NCBI GenBank assembly: GCA_019802505.1 | Contig: JAFMOC010000093.1 | Coordinates: forward strand, 474,501-538,500 | Direction: 5' to 3' | DNA length: 64,000 bases | From: Corydoras sp. C115 | Taxonomy: Eukaryota > Chordata > Actinopteri > Siluriformes > Callichthyidae | Shown here: one piece after another, positions 1 to 12,148 of the stretch | Layout: each line of letters begins with the position of its first letter | Position numbering within the stretch: position 1 is the stretch's first letter | The notes under the pieces: model-generated | What the model was told of the DNA's origin: nothing | What the model saw: the letters and a program-made list of their open reading frames with translations, nothing else | Database searches by the model: none | Made by a program: the position numbers and the translations under genes

Positions 1-35
1 GATGGTTGTAAAGATCCTAAAGGATAATGAAGTAC

Positions 36-3000
36 CTGACACCACAAAGTGGCTCGACCTGACTCTGCCACCTCAGCCAGGCCTCGAAGACCCGTCTCCT
101 TCTCAAGAGGCGTCAGGACTGAGGAGCCGTGCTGTTTATATCTGCACAGGATGGCAACATAGGACATGGCAGAAACATTCATTTTTTTGGCCTGAAAACC
201 TGATTTCAAACTACCATGGAGAAAAAGCAGGTCGGCATACTCACCTAAGACGAAGGAGTTCAGCTGGCTGTCCTAATTTTTTAGCAACTCTCTCCCGCAG
301 CTCCTGATAGGATGTCTCCAGTGGTACATGTAGAGCTATGGTGTAAGTGTAGTGCACCTTAACATTTAATGCCTCTGCTTTTGCCTTCAAAATAATCAGA
401 AACATGAACAAAATGTCAAATATTTATCACAATACAACACATGTGAATTTAAAACAAGACAATGACCTCAAATGATGTAAATATCAGTGAAAGTCATAAA
501 CAAGCACTACAACCTGGATATTTCATCATGTGTCATTTGTGCACTGTAGATTAATGGTTAGTGTGTTGGGTTATCAATTCACAGGTTGGGGGTTTGATCC
601 GCCAGCATAAATTATTTTTTTTAAATGATGATATAAATATATCATTTTGTGATTTTGGTTTAGAAACTCAATACCAGATTAGGTTGGGTCTTCAATTCTG
701 GTACTAAAATGATGGAGAAAGGGTTAAAAACTCTTTTTAAATACTAGAGACATTACCACTAATTTAATTTGCTATAAATACAATGATTTAAATATAAATA
801 ACAAATACATTAACTGTCTACAAATACATTACATTGTCAAAACAATTTGTAGAGCGAAATATATTAAATATAATAAAAATAGTATTCTGTTTCCTACAAA
901 TTTTATATTTTTTATTAATTTATTATTAGTATTTTCTCACATATAAACAATACTGGGCTCCATAAGGCAGGTCACAAAGTGCTCTGGTCTAAAGTAGTCC
1001 ACTACATAATTCATCTGCTTTTTCTTTTCCTCCCGCAGGGATTCTCTTTTGACTGAATCGGGTCAAACTCTGGTGCTATTCAACTCTACAACTTCAAATG
1101 TTAAACAGATTCAATCTTTTTCAGATCAGCTGTAACAGACTTTTTGATTTAAAAATGTAATATTACAATAGTATTTAACATTACATTTGAATTACAATAG
1201 ACCACTGAAGTTGTGTCCTCATTTTATACTCGGCACCATGTTAGTTTTGTTTATATTTGGCGCTCTGAACAGCTTTTTTAATAGTAAAAATTCAATTGTT
1301 TTTCAAAAATTCCGATCCTGATATGTTTCCTTCTGTGTACATGTTTCTCCGATACATCACTGAATTCTCTGAATTATGAGATTGTTTAAGAGTCATAATA
1401 CTAATATTCATACATACATACCAAGATAAACTTGGGTATATCCAGTACTGAATGACATAGATATCAGTGGTCTAGATTAAACTATATACTCAGAAATAAA
1501 GAAACAGGAATAAAACACAGCGTTACTTTGGTATTCAGTCTCTGTGCCCACATTGCTCACCTGTGATTTCCTTCAGGAGTACTGTATTTGACATTTTTAG
1601 TTTTAAGTCTAAAGAATATCTAGACCGCTGTGTTCTTTTTAGTGAATGCCATTCAGGAAAGTGTATTTGTGTGAGTCTCACCTGGGGAGCAGAGCTCTGT
1701 GTCATACTGCTGTATTGTAAACGAGGGTCAGTCTGTGTAGTGCTGGCACATGAACATGAAGGCAAATCTGTATATGGGGCAAACACATATACTCAAACCT
1801 TTAATAATGTAAACGAGTTAAATAATGTTAATGCTTCATCATTTATTACCAACTGTGTGATAATGAACCTGTACTGTTTCAGCATGAAGACTGTGACCCC
1901 AAACCCGAGAGAAATTTGCAGAATGAATTGGAATGTTGATTGCAGTTCCAACATTTTTGTGTAACATCAGAGAAATTCCCTGGTTTTTAAAATGTTGTGT
2001 TTAAAAGGCTTAATATTTACTGGTATTCCAACATGACGGAGCCAGATTGCAAGGTCAGGGATGACACAGCATCACAGCAGAAATGATGTGAGAGAGATAG
2101 ACCCTTTTTCATATATTTCTTTACTAATAATATTTTTTCCCAAATGCACCATCACAACTTTATTATAGCTCACGACACAGAGGAGTGTTGCTACACAACT
2201 GGTTAAAGTACAGCCCATCAAACAGATTATCCAGCCGGGAGCACCATGTGGTCAGATCCTGACCCTAATAGAGGATTAACACAAAAGGTCAGAGCCTGAT
2301 GGTTCCATTTCATTGATGTATCTAACAGTGGGCTGATCATTTGGAGAATACTCCTGGGCAAAAAATTTTGGAAGCTTCCAAAATTGCTAAATATCAATAA
2401 ATGTGTTGCTTTTGAATAGAAATCACTGATTAGAAAATTTATATTTGCCGGTGGCTTAGTGGTTTAGCACGTTTGCCTCTCAGCACTAGGGATTCCCGGT
2501 TCGAATCCCCATCTGGGTGGAGTTTCTATGTTCTCCCTGTGTCTGCGTGGGTTTCCTCCGGGTTCTCCGGTTTCCTCCCACAGTCCAAAAACATGGATCA
2601 AGTCAATTGAGTTCTCCAAATTGCCCCATGTAGAGTGTGTTTGTGTGCGTGTCTGTGTGTGTGAGTGTGTGCCCAGCGATAGATTGGAGCCCTGTCCTGG
2701 GTGTATCTGCCCAGCGCCCGAAACGTTCTTCCCTTGATGGGCATGGGGAACCCCCCCGCGACCCTAATATAGGATAAAGCGGAAGATAATGAATGAATGA
2801 ATGAATATTTGCCTAATTAAGTGCATCACTAACCCAGCTGACCTAGACTTGGAGTTGGAGAAGCAGTCAGCTGTGGACGTGTAGGTGGCTTCATGCTGGG
2901 TGGGAGGGGAATCCCACTGGGTAAACCCTACAAAGGATGAAGAACAGAATGAGTGTACATTACCTGCAAGAAGGAGGAAGCAAAAGTCCCATTCCAAATG

Positions 3001-4246
3001 TCAACATCTGCTCACGTCTCACGTCTGCACTTTATCTGTAATAAACCCATTTGCTTGAAGGAAACAAGAAAACTATAACCTGACTGTTCTTTTTAACGAA
3101 CCTTCTTCTTCCTCTTCCCAGAAAAGCAAAAAAAGTCTTTGTTTAAAGTTTACCTGAAGGTAAATGGAAATCTGATTCCATATAATCTGTGGCTCAGAAC
3201 AAAAGTGTACACTGTGCTGTCAGGAGAAAATCTTCCCAAACTAAATATTAGTCAGCCCTGTCTTTTCTATCGTAATACTTGGTTACACCATGCCTCACCC
3301 TAATGACTATGTCGATCCTTTCAAGATGAAGAATTACAGCTTTTGGTAAAAGTGCACGCTTTCCCACAATGTCTCTAATTCTGCTAGGAGATTTTCACTT
3401 GCAGCTTTAAATAGATTTTCAGAAATCAGTTTAATATCTGAAGCCTGATGGAAAGTCTCTGGAGTGAGTGTGTGCCCAGCAATGAATTGGCGCCCTGTCC
3501 TCATGTATCTGACTAATGCCCTGGATGGGGATTAGGATGCCCAGGGAATGGGGGCATGGGGAACCACCCCAGAGACAATAGCAGAGAGTTAAGCGAAATA
3601 TGGGATAAAACATAAGAGCGAAAGGAGATGAGCTTTTTTTCCCTAAATTATTTTCCCTGCAACTGTTTCCCTTAAAAAATGCTTCTCAAGATGCCACTGA
3701 GATTTTAAAAATCCTCTCACCTCTTTCTTCTTCTTGCCTTTGTTTTTCTTTGTTAGAGGCTCTAGCAGGTGGTTTGGCAGCAGACCCCTCTGCAGCACAA
3801 GACAGTAGGATTTAAAGAGGATCAGAAATAAGTGTCATGCAAAAGTAATTCCTGAATAAAAGCAGACCTGGCCGTCGTATATGACCATGGCAAGTCCGTC
3901 TCTGTTATCAGAACTGAAGACAAACACGCAGGCACCAGCCGGAACGGTCAGTTCCTCCACATTCCTGCCCACGTACTCCTTCCTTACAGACATGTAGCGG
4001 GAGTCTCTGTATGATCCGGAAACATTAGCACATGAAACTGCCAGTTTTCAACAGATACTCACATTTATAAGATCGAAACAATTATTTAAGGACTTCTGTT
4101 GGTGATAACATTTGAAATGGACAATGTGTAAGTAAACTCACTGGCCCTCCTCTAGTTTTGGCTCATAATACCCAGGTTTCTGCAAATAAACATATTCAAA
4201 CATTAAAAACTATGTAAAGGCTTATAAAACACAGAAAAAACTGCAC

Positions 4247-4340
<94 letters not shown>

Positions 4341-4679
4341 CACTGTGGCTTAGTGGTTAGCACGTTCTCCTCTCAGCACTAGGGATTCCCGGTTCGAATC
4401 CCCATCTGGGTGGAGTTTCCATGTTCTCTCCGTGTCCGGGTGGGTTTCCTCCGGGTTCTCCGGTTTCCTCCCACAGTCCAAAAAACATGGATCAAGTCAA
4501 TGGAGTTCTCCAAATTGCCCCCTATAGAGTGTGTTTGAGTGTGTGAGTGTGTGCCCAGCGATAGATTGGCGCCCTGACCTTGGTGTATCTGCCCATCGCC
4601 CGAGACGTTCTCCCCTGGATGGGCATGGGGAACCCCCCCTGCGACCATAATATAGGATAAAGCGGAAGAGGATGGATGG

Positions 4680-4774
<95 letters not shown>

Positions 4775-7700
4775 TAATTAGTGACAGTGAAACCTTTTAT
4801 TTATTTTATTTTATATAATAATTGGTTATGTTTTTATCATAAAAGATTCACGAATAAATGAATGGCAACACAGTACCTGCGGTCTAAGAGGTTCAAAGCC
4901 TCCAAAATCATCATTCGGGATGTCGGATATAATGACCTGAAGTAAGAATGGTAAACATCATGCTTGTCAGGAGATTCTACCTTTTAAACTCCTCAGAAAT
5001 CAAATGTGATGTAAGTGAATTACTAATTACCTCTGCTTTACCCAAGAAGTCTCTGGGCTGAAGCTCCTCCACATGCTGCTTTCTGGGGCGGAATACTACA
5101 CCTTCTGGGACCATTAGAGGTGCAATCACCTCCTTCTTCTAATATACGATAAAAAGAATAAGGAATAACATTCAGAGCTACTGTATTCTGTTTTCAATGA
5201 TGTGTAAATAACGTTTCATCAGGTAGATTTTATTTGATGATTAAGTGAGAGTGTGCTTTTGATGATAGAAGAACACGAATTTTGAGTGTTTCATACGAGC
5301 TTTTTTAATCTCCAGGATAAGTTAAGTTTACAGACCTAATTTGGTGTTTATACATGACCATCATCCCAGTGGTTCAGAGTTCTTACCGCTACACTTTCCA
5401 CAGCTGAATCGATCTGACTTCCTCTTCCTCCTCTCTCTTGTGAAGTGGCGAGCAAAATCTCTGCAGCTTTATCCCACTGTCCTCTTCTACAGTGCACAGC
5501 TGCTGCATTATACAGGACCTGTTAGAGATCATGCACACACACACACACACATTCATTCATTATCTTCCGCTTTATCCTCTATTAGGGTCGCGGTGGGGTT
5601 CCCCATGCCCATCCAGGGGAGAACGTTTCGGGTGCTGGGCAGATAGACCCAGGACAGGGCACCAATCTATCGCTGGGTACACACTCACTCACACAAACAC
5701 ACTATACATGGGGCAATTTGGAGAACTCAATTGACTTGATCCATGTTTTTGGACTGTGGGAGGAAACCGGAGAATTCGGAGGAAACCCACGCGGACACGG
5801 GGAGAACATGGAAACTCCATCCAGATGGGGATTCAAACCGGGAATCCCTAGCGCTGAGAGGAGAACATGCTAAACCACTAAGTCACCGTGCCGCCTAGAC
5901 ACACACATTATATATATATATAAAAACGTACACAGACATAAAGTAACATACATACTGTACATATGTATACATCGAACCCACACTTCATCACTGCACTATT
6001 TCTAGATAACATAATCTCAGATAAAAGAAATAACACATTTCCTTCTAGAACAATGTGTACAGTATGTTTAATGATGACATCATCACTGTTCTGTCTAAAA
6101 ACAAAAACCTACAAATACACAAAAATAGTCCATTCTTACACAAACCAGGAACAGGAAAAGAATTAACAGTGGAGCACTGTTCTCCTGTGTGGGTGAGGAG
6201 ATATTTCTACTTTATGTATGCACTATGCCCAACTACTTGCACCTACTACACCTACATACTACTGACACCTAATAATAGTCTCACTGAAGGTCTTAATGTC
6301 GTTTCAACGCACTTTAGTTTTCACTTTAGATTTAATCCTGCAGATGATGAGTCAGGGACAAATAAAGGTTCTGGTCTAGTAAGCAGGAGAAAAGTGACGA
6401 CAGATGGATGTCCAGGTGAATCAGAATGACCGTGCAACCAGTTCCAGTGTTGACATGAGAAAGTAAGAGAATGCTAACAATTTCCTTGCAAGTTCAAAGC
6501 GATGACAATTGAGAAGAGTGAAAAATGAGTAAGTGGTGGAGGTAATGTGGGATTGTGGAGATTCTAGTTTATGAAGAACAACAATGACCTTTGTAATACC
6601 CCTACTAATATTTTGAATACTACTACTACTAATTATATAACCTTAACTAGTACTATTACTGTTGCTATGACAACTACTATCACACTATTTTCCTGCAATG
6701 CTTCATTTTTATTCTGCTAAATTCTTTTACTTCTACCACTATTTACATTTTCTAGCTACTAATACTACTATGTTACTATACTACTACTACTATACTACTA
6801 AATTGGGTTCATTCAACATTGCACTTCAACAATTATGATGAATAATTTGCTAGTTTTAGTAAATTTTTAGATTTGAGCTTAAGGTCCAGTTTCTAAACAG
6901 GTCACTAATGTACCTCTATACGAATAAGTTCAAGCAAATGTGTTAGAAGGGCAATTAAAATATTTGAGTTATAATAAATCTTACTATAGGAGGGGAGTGC
7001 CTACCTTAGCCCACCTGTAGACATGCCCCTGTGGTCAAAACTAATCTTTGATTCAATTAAACAGGCAACAATATTCATCAAAAAGCATGTACTAGTCTAA
7101 AATACACCTTCACGTGCTGTAGCAATAGCCTTCCCCTGTACAAGACCTTGCTTGAATAAAATAATCAGTATAGATCAGTTTAGTTTCACCATATAACGTT
7201 TCTAAAATGTTATACATAATCTTACCTGCCAGCTGTAGAGTCTGTATCTTAGACCGAGCTGTTTGTAGTCAATGACAGAATTGGTTCTCATGTGTTTTTG
7301 TGCCTGTACACAGTCATTAAGAGCCTCCTCAAATCTGAAGGAGAGATATGTTTATATTTAATACATAAATAATATATTGACAGACCAACAAAATCAAACC
7401 TAAAATAAGGTTTAGTTTCATAAACAGTTTAATAGAATCTGTTCACCAGATTTAAAAAAAAAAATGCCTGTCATTTTCTGAGAACATTTAGGGCATTTAG
7501 GGCTCTGGGGCTACATCTGGCCCTTTGGCTGTCTCTGTCTGGTTCACATGAGGTCACTGAACATAAATGGAATCTGTTAATTATAATCTGTGTATATTCT
7601 ACTGCACAAAGTCAATGCAGTTGTATTGGATGCATTATGTACAAACAGTACAACTGCATTGCTTTTGTTTTGAATTAGGTTCAGCCTAGTGGTTTGACCC

Positions 7701-8504
7701 ATCACAGCAATTCAGTTTCCCATGATACTCCTTGAGAAAATTAATTCCCTATCCCTGCTTTAGATCCTGAAAAGAATCCTGAACATCTGCTATCTGATTC
7801 AAAATAAATGTAATTAGCAACAAGTCAAATTTCAGTCATTGCACTGAAGTCATTCATGTGAAAATGTAACATTACTCCAGATCTACAGTTATTTATGCAT
7901 TGTACACATATTCATTCATTTGATTTACAAATCACATTTCAGCACAAATCACTTTCAAGTTCAGTTTATGATGCACAAAATGAACTGCTATTTATAAATC
8001 GCATGGTTTAAGTCAGAACTTGTTAAATGCTAAATATTCACCCTGCATCATTGCAGGTGGTCAGTTCTGTTTTTCTGAAGAGTGTCAAATATTCATACCT
8101 GTCTGCCATCATGTGCACAGCTGCTCTTTGAAAAAAGCCAACTGCAAGTCTTTCATCCTTAACAATAACTTCATCAAGAGCCTGAAATATCACCATCAAC
8201 CACAAACACAACGGTTTCAGTTGTAGAGTTTTTCCACAGCTAACAGGATTTGTGCACACATGTTGACTGTAATGTATTTTCACTATATATATATATTATC
8301 GGGCTATACAATTATATCTGTTTGTCCTACCTTGAGAGCCTGGTCGATCTGTCCTAGTGCCAGGTGGACTGCAGAAGTGACAAACAGTATGTGAGATGTT
8401 GGTTCAGAGATCTGACTAAGCTTGGTAAGGGCACCAACCCAATCCTGGTTATCCACAGCCCGTACAGCCTCATCCCACAGCCTGATCAGCTCAGTATACA
8501 ACAT
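36..8504 (-). CDS. noxa1: NADPH oxidase activator, NOXA1/p67phox family (C-terminus beyond left edge)
   Basis: Cytosolic activator that couples Rac-GTP to NOX-family oxidases. Coding exons (minus): 8331-8504, 8099-8181, 7226-7334, 5387-5518, 5031-5138, 4877-4936, 4142-4179, 3868-4006, 3721-3789, 2843-2927, 245-374, 36-141. All junctions are GT-AG and the phases add up to an open 411-residue partial protein. The start is the MLYTELIRLWDEAV methionine at 8504. Domains: N-terminal TPRs (AVDNQDW, AVGFFQRAAVHMM, IDYKQLGLRY); activation domain (FRPRKQHVEEL, RDFLGKAEVI); central SH3 ending GQRGLLPNHLLEP; proline/lysine linker; PB1 (VKVHYTYTI ... TLWCQ). The C-terminal SH3 should lie left of base 36. 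NOXA1 rather than NCF2 is inferred from synteny with dpp7/man1b1 and AVGFFQR-type TPR residues; the central SH3 is p67phox-like, so ncf2 is the alternative. Confidence 0.8.
2450..2804 (+). mobile_element. V-SINE (DANA/Mermaid-like), full length
   Basis: tRNA-like head with A box (TGGCTTAGTGG) and B box (GGTTCGAATCC), a conserved core (GTTTCCTCCGGGTTCTCC) and an ATGAATGA-type tail. Flanked by the 9 bp direct repeat ATATTTGCC (2441-2449, 2805-2813). Lies in the last large noxa1 intron before the PB1 exons. Confidence 0.9.
3458..3615 (+). mobile_element. V-SINE 3' fragment, diverged
   Basis: Only the second half of the element is recognisable (GAGTGAGTGTGTGCCCAGC onward), with many changes, so it is an older, 5'-truncated copy. 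Confidence 0.7.
4247..4336. repeat. (AT)n microsatellite, left block
   Basis: About 85 bp of uninterrupted AT dinucleotide immediately left of a SINE. Confidence 0.95.
4337..4684 (+). mobile_element. V-SINE inside an (AT)n microsatellite
   Basis: A full element from GCGGCACTGTGG to GGATGGATG. (AT)n runs flank it on both sides, so the insertion split, or was followed by growth of, the dinucleotide tract. It lies in a noxa1 intron. Confidence 0.9.
4685..4771. repeat. (AT)n microsatellite, right block
   Basis: About 85 bp of AT dinucleotide immediately right of the SINE at 4337-4684. Confidence 0.95.
5551..5895 (-). mobile_element. V-SINE next to a noxa1 splice acceptor
   Basis: Full-length minus-orientation copy in an (AC)n tract. 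Its tail is only about 30 bp from the acceptor of exon 5387-5518, so the branch-point region of that intron is made of (GT)n and SINE sequence. Confidence 0.9.
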
Positions 8505-9343
8505 GGAAAAGAAGTGCTTTTCTAAAAGGGATAATAATAAAGATGCATACAGTAAAATAACAACCTTCAAATGGTGTCAGTTTTATTAACTTTTATAGAG
8601 TTATAGAGTTTATAGACCTATTTTAGATCTTTTCATTGTTTTTATTTTGTTTATTCACACCTAAAAATTATGTTGGAGCATTTGAGTTTTTGGAAAACTT
8701 TCACAGACATCACATTTTTAGGAGCATTACTGAGCGACACCTGAGCTGAAGTCTCAGCCCAGATGAGAGAATTCAGAGTGACTTCTCCCTACATTATTAG
8801 TGGATATCGTAAGAATAAGTCTGAGAATGGGAAATTTCAAAAACATGGTAAAAACATGTACTTTTATAATATAGAATAGACTCCAGAACTCCTAGGAACA
8901 TTAGTCAGGATGAGCAACTTTATCTAAACTGATGATAAGAGTCAGAGGTTTGTTCAAGTTTAAATAAATAAAGAAAAATACAATAAAAATATGATAAGGA
9001 AAAAAAACCTAGACTGTCTGTTGGAAAGAAGCAGGTGTACAGAAAAAAATCTGTTTTATAATAAACGAATAAAGTAAAATATGAAGATGAGACTTCACCT
9101 CGGCATCACATGATCTTAAAAATAATAGATACATGTATACAAGGTGATCTTCTTTTTTCCAGTACAGAACATACAGATGAGGCTTACGTTCTGATTTGTT
9201 ACAGTAATTACCAGTACAACCTGTACTACCAGAGTACACACTTTAACAAGAAAACACACTGCTTAAGTCTGGGATTAGAATCAACACCTCAGAAGTGTCT
9301 TTATTTCAAACCTTACTGCCTTAAAACAACTCTCTCTACTCAC

Positions 9344-9510
9344 CAGACAGCAGACTGAGAAGAATCTGAAAACTCTCCAGACAGAAATGCCAGAGGCTTC
9401 CGACCAGATGACTTATTCTCTCTACCTGTTCTGAGTTGTGGACTGTGGACAGCTGTGTTTCCTGTCCACACCTCGCAGAATACCAGGAAATTCTACTAAT
9501 GACATTCCTG
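9344..9510 (-). other. Probable non-coding first exon of the noxa1-type gene
   Basis: On the minus strand the sequence TGTCTG|GTGAGTAG gives a strong splice donor (exon end 9344). It lies about 820 bp upstream of the acceptor at 8522-8523 that opens the first coding exon (exon start 8521, 5'UTR then ATG at 8504). The exon itself has no start codon in frame with the protein. The upstream limit is a guess; a (GT)n tract starts at about 9524. Inference from splice signals only. Confidence 0.45.
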
Positions 9511-9523
9511 AGATTAAGCATGA

Positions 9524-9580
<57 letters not shown>
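9524..9580 (+). repeat. (GT)n microsatellite
   Basis: About 55 bp of GT dinucleotide just upstream of the proposed noxa1 first exon, followed by a purine-rich GAGA stretch to about 9630. Confidence 0.95.
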
Positions 9581-9582
<2 letters not shown>

Positions 9583-10194
9583 AGAGAGAAAAGGAGTGAG
9601 AGAGTATGAGAGAGAAAGAAAGAGAGAGAGGGAGGGAAAACAGACGTAAGAAATGCAGCTATTAAAATGTGAGCAATTACTCAACAGCTGAGAAAAGCAG
9701 GTTATTATCTCATGTATGACTGTTCTGTAAGCGCAATGTCGTGTTGATTAAGATCACTTACACTTGATTAACATTTAAATGTTTAGAAATAAACCCTTTT
9801 TAACCTTCTCTCCATTCACTACATCTGTAACACGAGTCATCCACCATAGAAATATATATTATATATAATATATATAATTTTTTTTTTTTGAAGTTTTTAA
9901 ATTCCCTACATTGCAATCCCTATATTCCATTATTATCTGACATATTATAAATTTGTATTTTAAATTGTGTTAAATTAAACTGTTAATGGAATCGAACAGA
10001 AAAAAAATCAATGCTTTTCATTTGTTTACTTATTTAAATTAAATTTTACTTTAGTTAAAGGAACATAGTGTGTGTAAATTCAGGTAACCTGTAGTTTTAC
10101 TATGAAGGGCATTTAATTAAAAAAAAATCTACAACATTTTTTAAAATATATTTTGTTTATCATCTGTAATGAACGTGCCTTCGCGTTGGGGCTT

Positions 10195-11172
10195 CGTTAG
10201 GGGTTCCTGGTTCTGGATGGAGTTTCTATGTTCTCCCAAGTGGGTTTCCTCTGGGTTCTCCGGTTTCCTCCCACAGTCCAAAAACATGGATCAAGGTCAG
10301 TTGAATGCTCCAAATTGCCCCATATAAAGTGTGACTGTGTGAGTGAGTGTGTTTGTGTGTGTGTTGGTGTGAGTGAGTGTGTTTGTGTGTGTGTGTTGGT
10401 GTGAGTGAGTGTGTTTGTGTGAGTGTGTGTCTGTGTGAGTGAGTGTGTTGATGCGAGTGAGTGTGTCTGTGTGAGTGAGTTTGTTTGTGTGAGTGTGTGT
10501 GTCTGTGTGAGTGAGTTTGTTTGTGTGAGTGTGTGTGTCTGTGTGAGTGAGTGTGTTGGTGTGAGTGAGTGTGTTGGTGTGAGAGTGAGTTTGTTTGTGT
10601 GTGTGTGTGTCTGTGTGAGTGTGTTGGTGTGAGTGTGTTGGTGCGAGAGTGAGTTTGTTTGTGTGCGTCTGTGTGAGTGAGTGTCTTTGTGTGAGTGTTT
10701 GTGTGAGCGTGTGTGTTTGTGTGAGTGTCTGTGTGAGTGTGTGTGTTTGTGTGAGTGTGTGTGTGTTTGTGTGAGTGTGTGTGTTTTTGTCTGTTTGTGT
10801 GTGAGTGTGTGTGTTTGTGTGAGTGTGTGTGTTTTTGTCTGTTTGTGTGTGAGTGTGTGTGTTTGTGTGAGTGTGTGTGTTTGTGTCTGTTTGTGTGTGT
10901 GTCTGTGTGAATGTGTGTATGTGTTTGTGTCTCTGTGTGTGTGAGTGTTTGTGTGAGTGTGTGTGTTTGTGTCTGTTTGTGTGTGAGTGTGTGTGTTTGT
11001 GTGAGTGTGTGTGTTTGTGTGAGTGTGTGTGTGTCATGTGATGGATTGGTGCCCTGTCCTGGGTGTATCTGCCCAGCGCACGAAACGTTCTCCCCTGGAT
11101 GGGCATGGGGAACCCCACCGCGACCCTAATAGAGGATAAAGCAGAAGATAATGAATGAATGAATGAATGAAT
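10195..11172 (+). mobile_element. V-SINE with massively expanded internal tract
   Basis: The 5' core (10195-10330; the tRNA head is mostly missing) and the 3' end (11035-11160, ending in ATGAATGA repeats) are ordinary SINE sequence. Between them the usual 20-30 bp GTGTGAGTGAGT segment is replaced by about 700 bp of GT/GAGT repeats. It fills the divergent noxa1-dpp7 interval. Confidence 0.85.
10331..11034 (+). repeat. GTGAGTGTGT-type minisatellite
   Basis: Irregular higher-order array of units such as GTGTGAGTGAGTGTGTTTGT and GTGTGTCTGTGTGAGTGA, about 704 bp. It is open in several frames on both strands, which gives false His-Thr or Val-Cys rich reading frames. Confidence 0.9.
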
Positions 11173-11261
11173 GGATATAACGGATGGATAATGAACTCTA
11201 TCTTTATTTCACACCGCTTCTCTAAACGCGCCAGTGGCGGAATAGCGGTGGCTAAACGAAA

Positions 11262-11300
11262 TCACATGACTGGAGATCACGTGAGTGGGGATCATGTGAC
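11262..11300 (+). promoter_or_regulatory. Three E-box/CLEAR-like sites in the dpp7 proximal promoter
   Basis: TCACATGAC (11262-11270), TCACGTGAG (11277-11285) and TCATGTGAC (11292-11300) occur at an exact 15 bp spacing, 43-81 bp upstream of the dpp7 start codon. The middle site matches the TCACGTGA core of the CLEAR element bound by TFEB/TFE3/MITF, which control lysosomal genes. DPP7 is lysosomal, so the function fits. The sequence and spacing are seen; factor binding is inferred. Confidence 0.65.
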
Positions 11301-11342
11301 TCGGTGTTTGTTGTTGAACCTCAGCTGCTTTGTTTCATTAAA

Positions 11343-12103
11343 ATGGCAGCGCGCCGCTTTCTGTTCGGGGCTCTGCTTTCTGTCTGCTGTGTGAGCCCCG
11401 GGTCCGGCTTTCCAAAGGTACAGTCCCGCCGTCTTTAATTTAATAAACTCACTCTGTTTGATGGAGTTTAATGGCAGAAGTCTTTCTGTTTACTCTCATT
11501 CAGAGTTCTGTAGAGTTTCTCTGAATGTTTGGCTTTTAATAAATCAAGTCTTCATTCAGATAAAAGGTTTCTCATATGATTTTATGTTAAATCTGTACTA
11601 ATTATTTTTGGACAGTAGCTTTTTAGCTTTTGTTGTTCCATGGACAGATGTTAAAGGTTAAAATGTAAACCTGCAGTAAGTTCTAATATTTAGTTAGTTC
11701 TGTGATTATCTCAGAGATGCAAAGCATAATATATAATAATAATAATAATCCATCCATCCATTATCTTTCACTTTATCCTATATGAGGGTCGCGGTGGGGT
11801 TCTCCATGCCCATCCAGGGGAGAACGTCTCGGGCGCTGGGCAGATACACCCAGGACAGGGCGCCAATCCATCGCTGGGCACACACTCACTCACACAGACA
11901 CACTCTATATGGGGCAATTTGGAGAACTCCATTGACTTGATCCATGTTTTTGGACTGTGGGAGGAAACCGGAGAACCCGGAGGAAACCCACGCGGACACG
12001 GGGAGAATATGGAAACTCCACCAAGATGGGGATTCGAACCGGGAATCCCTATTGCTGAGAGGCGAACGTGCTGACCACAAAGCCACCGTGCCGCCAAAGC
12101 ATA

Positions 12104-12148
<45 letters not shown>

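Noticed and set aside
1563..1964. 133-codon plus-strand frame
   Set aside because: Low-complexity, no family match, inside a noxa1 intron and with no splice or promoter context.
10297..11118. 273-codon His-Thr-Ser rich frame and Val-Cys rich frames
   Set aside because: Produced by the GT/GAGT minisatellite inside a SINE; open in several frames and without gene context.
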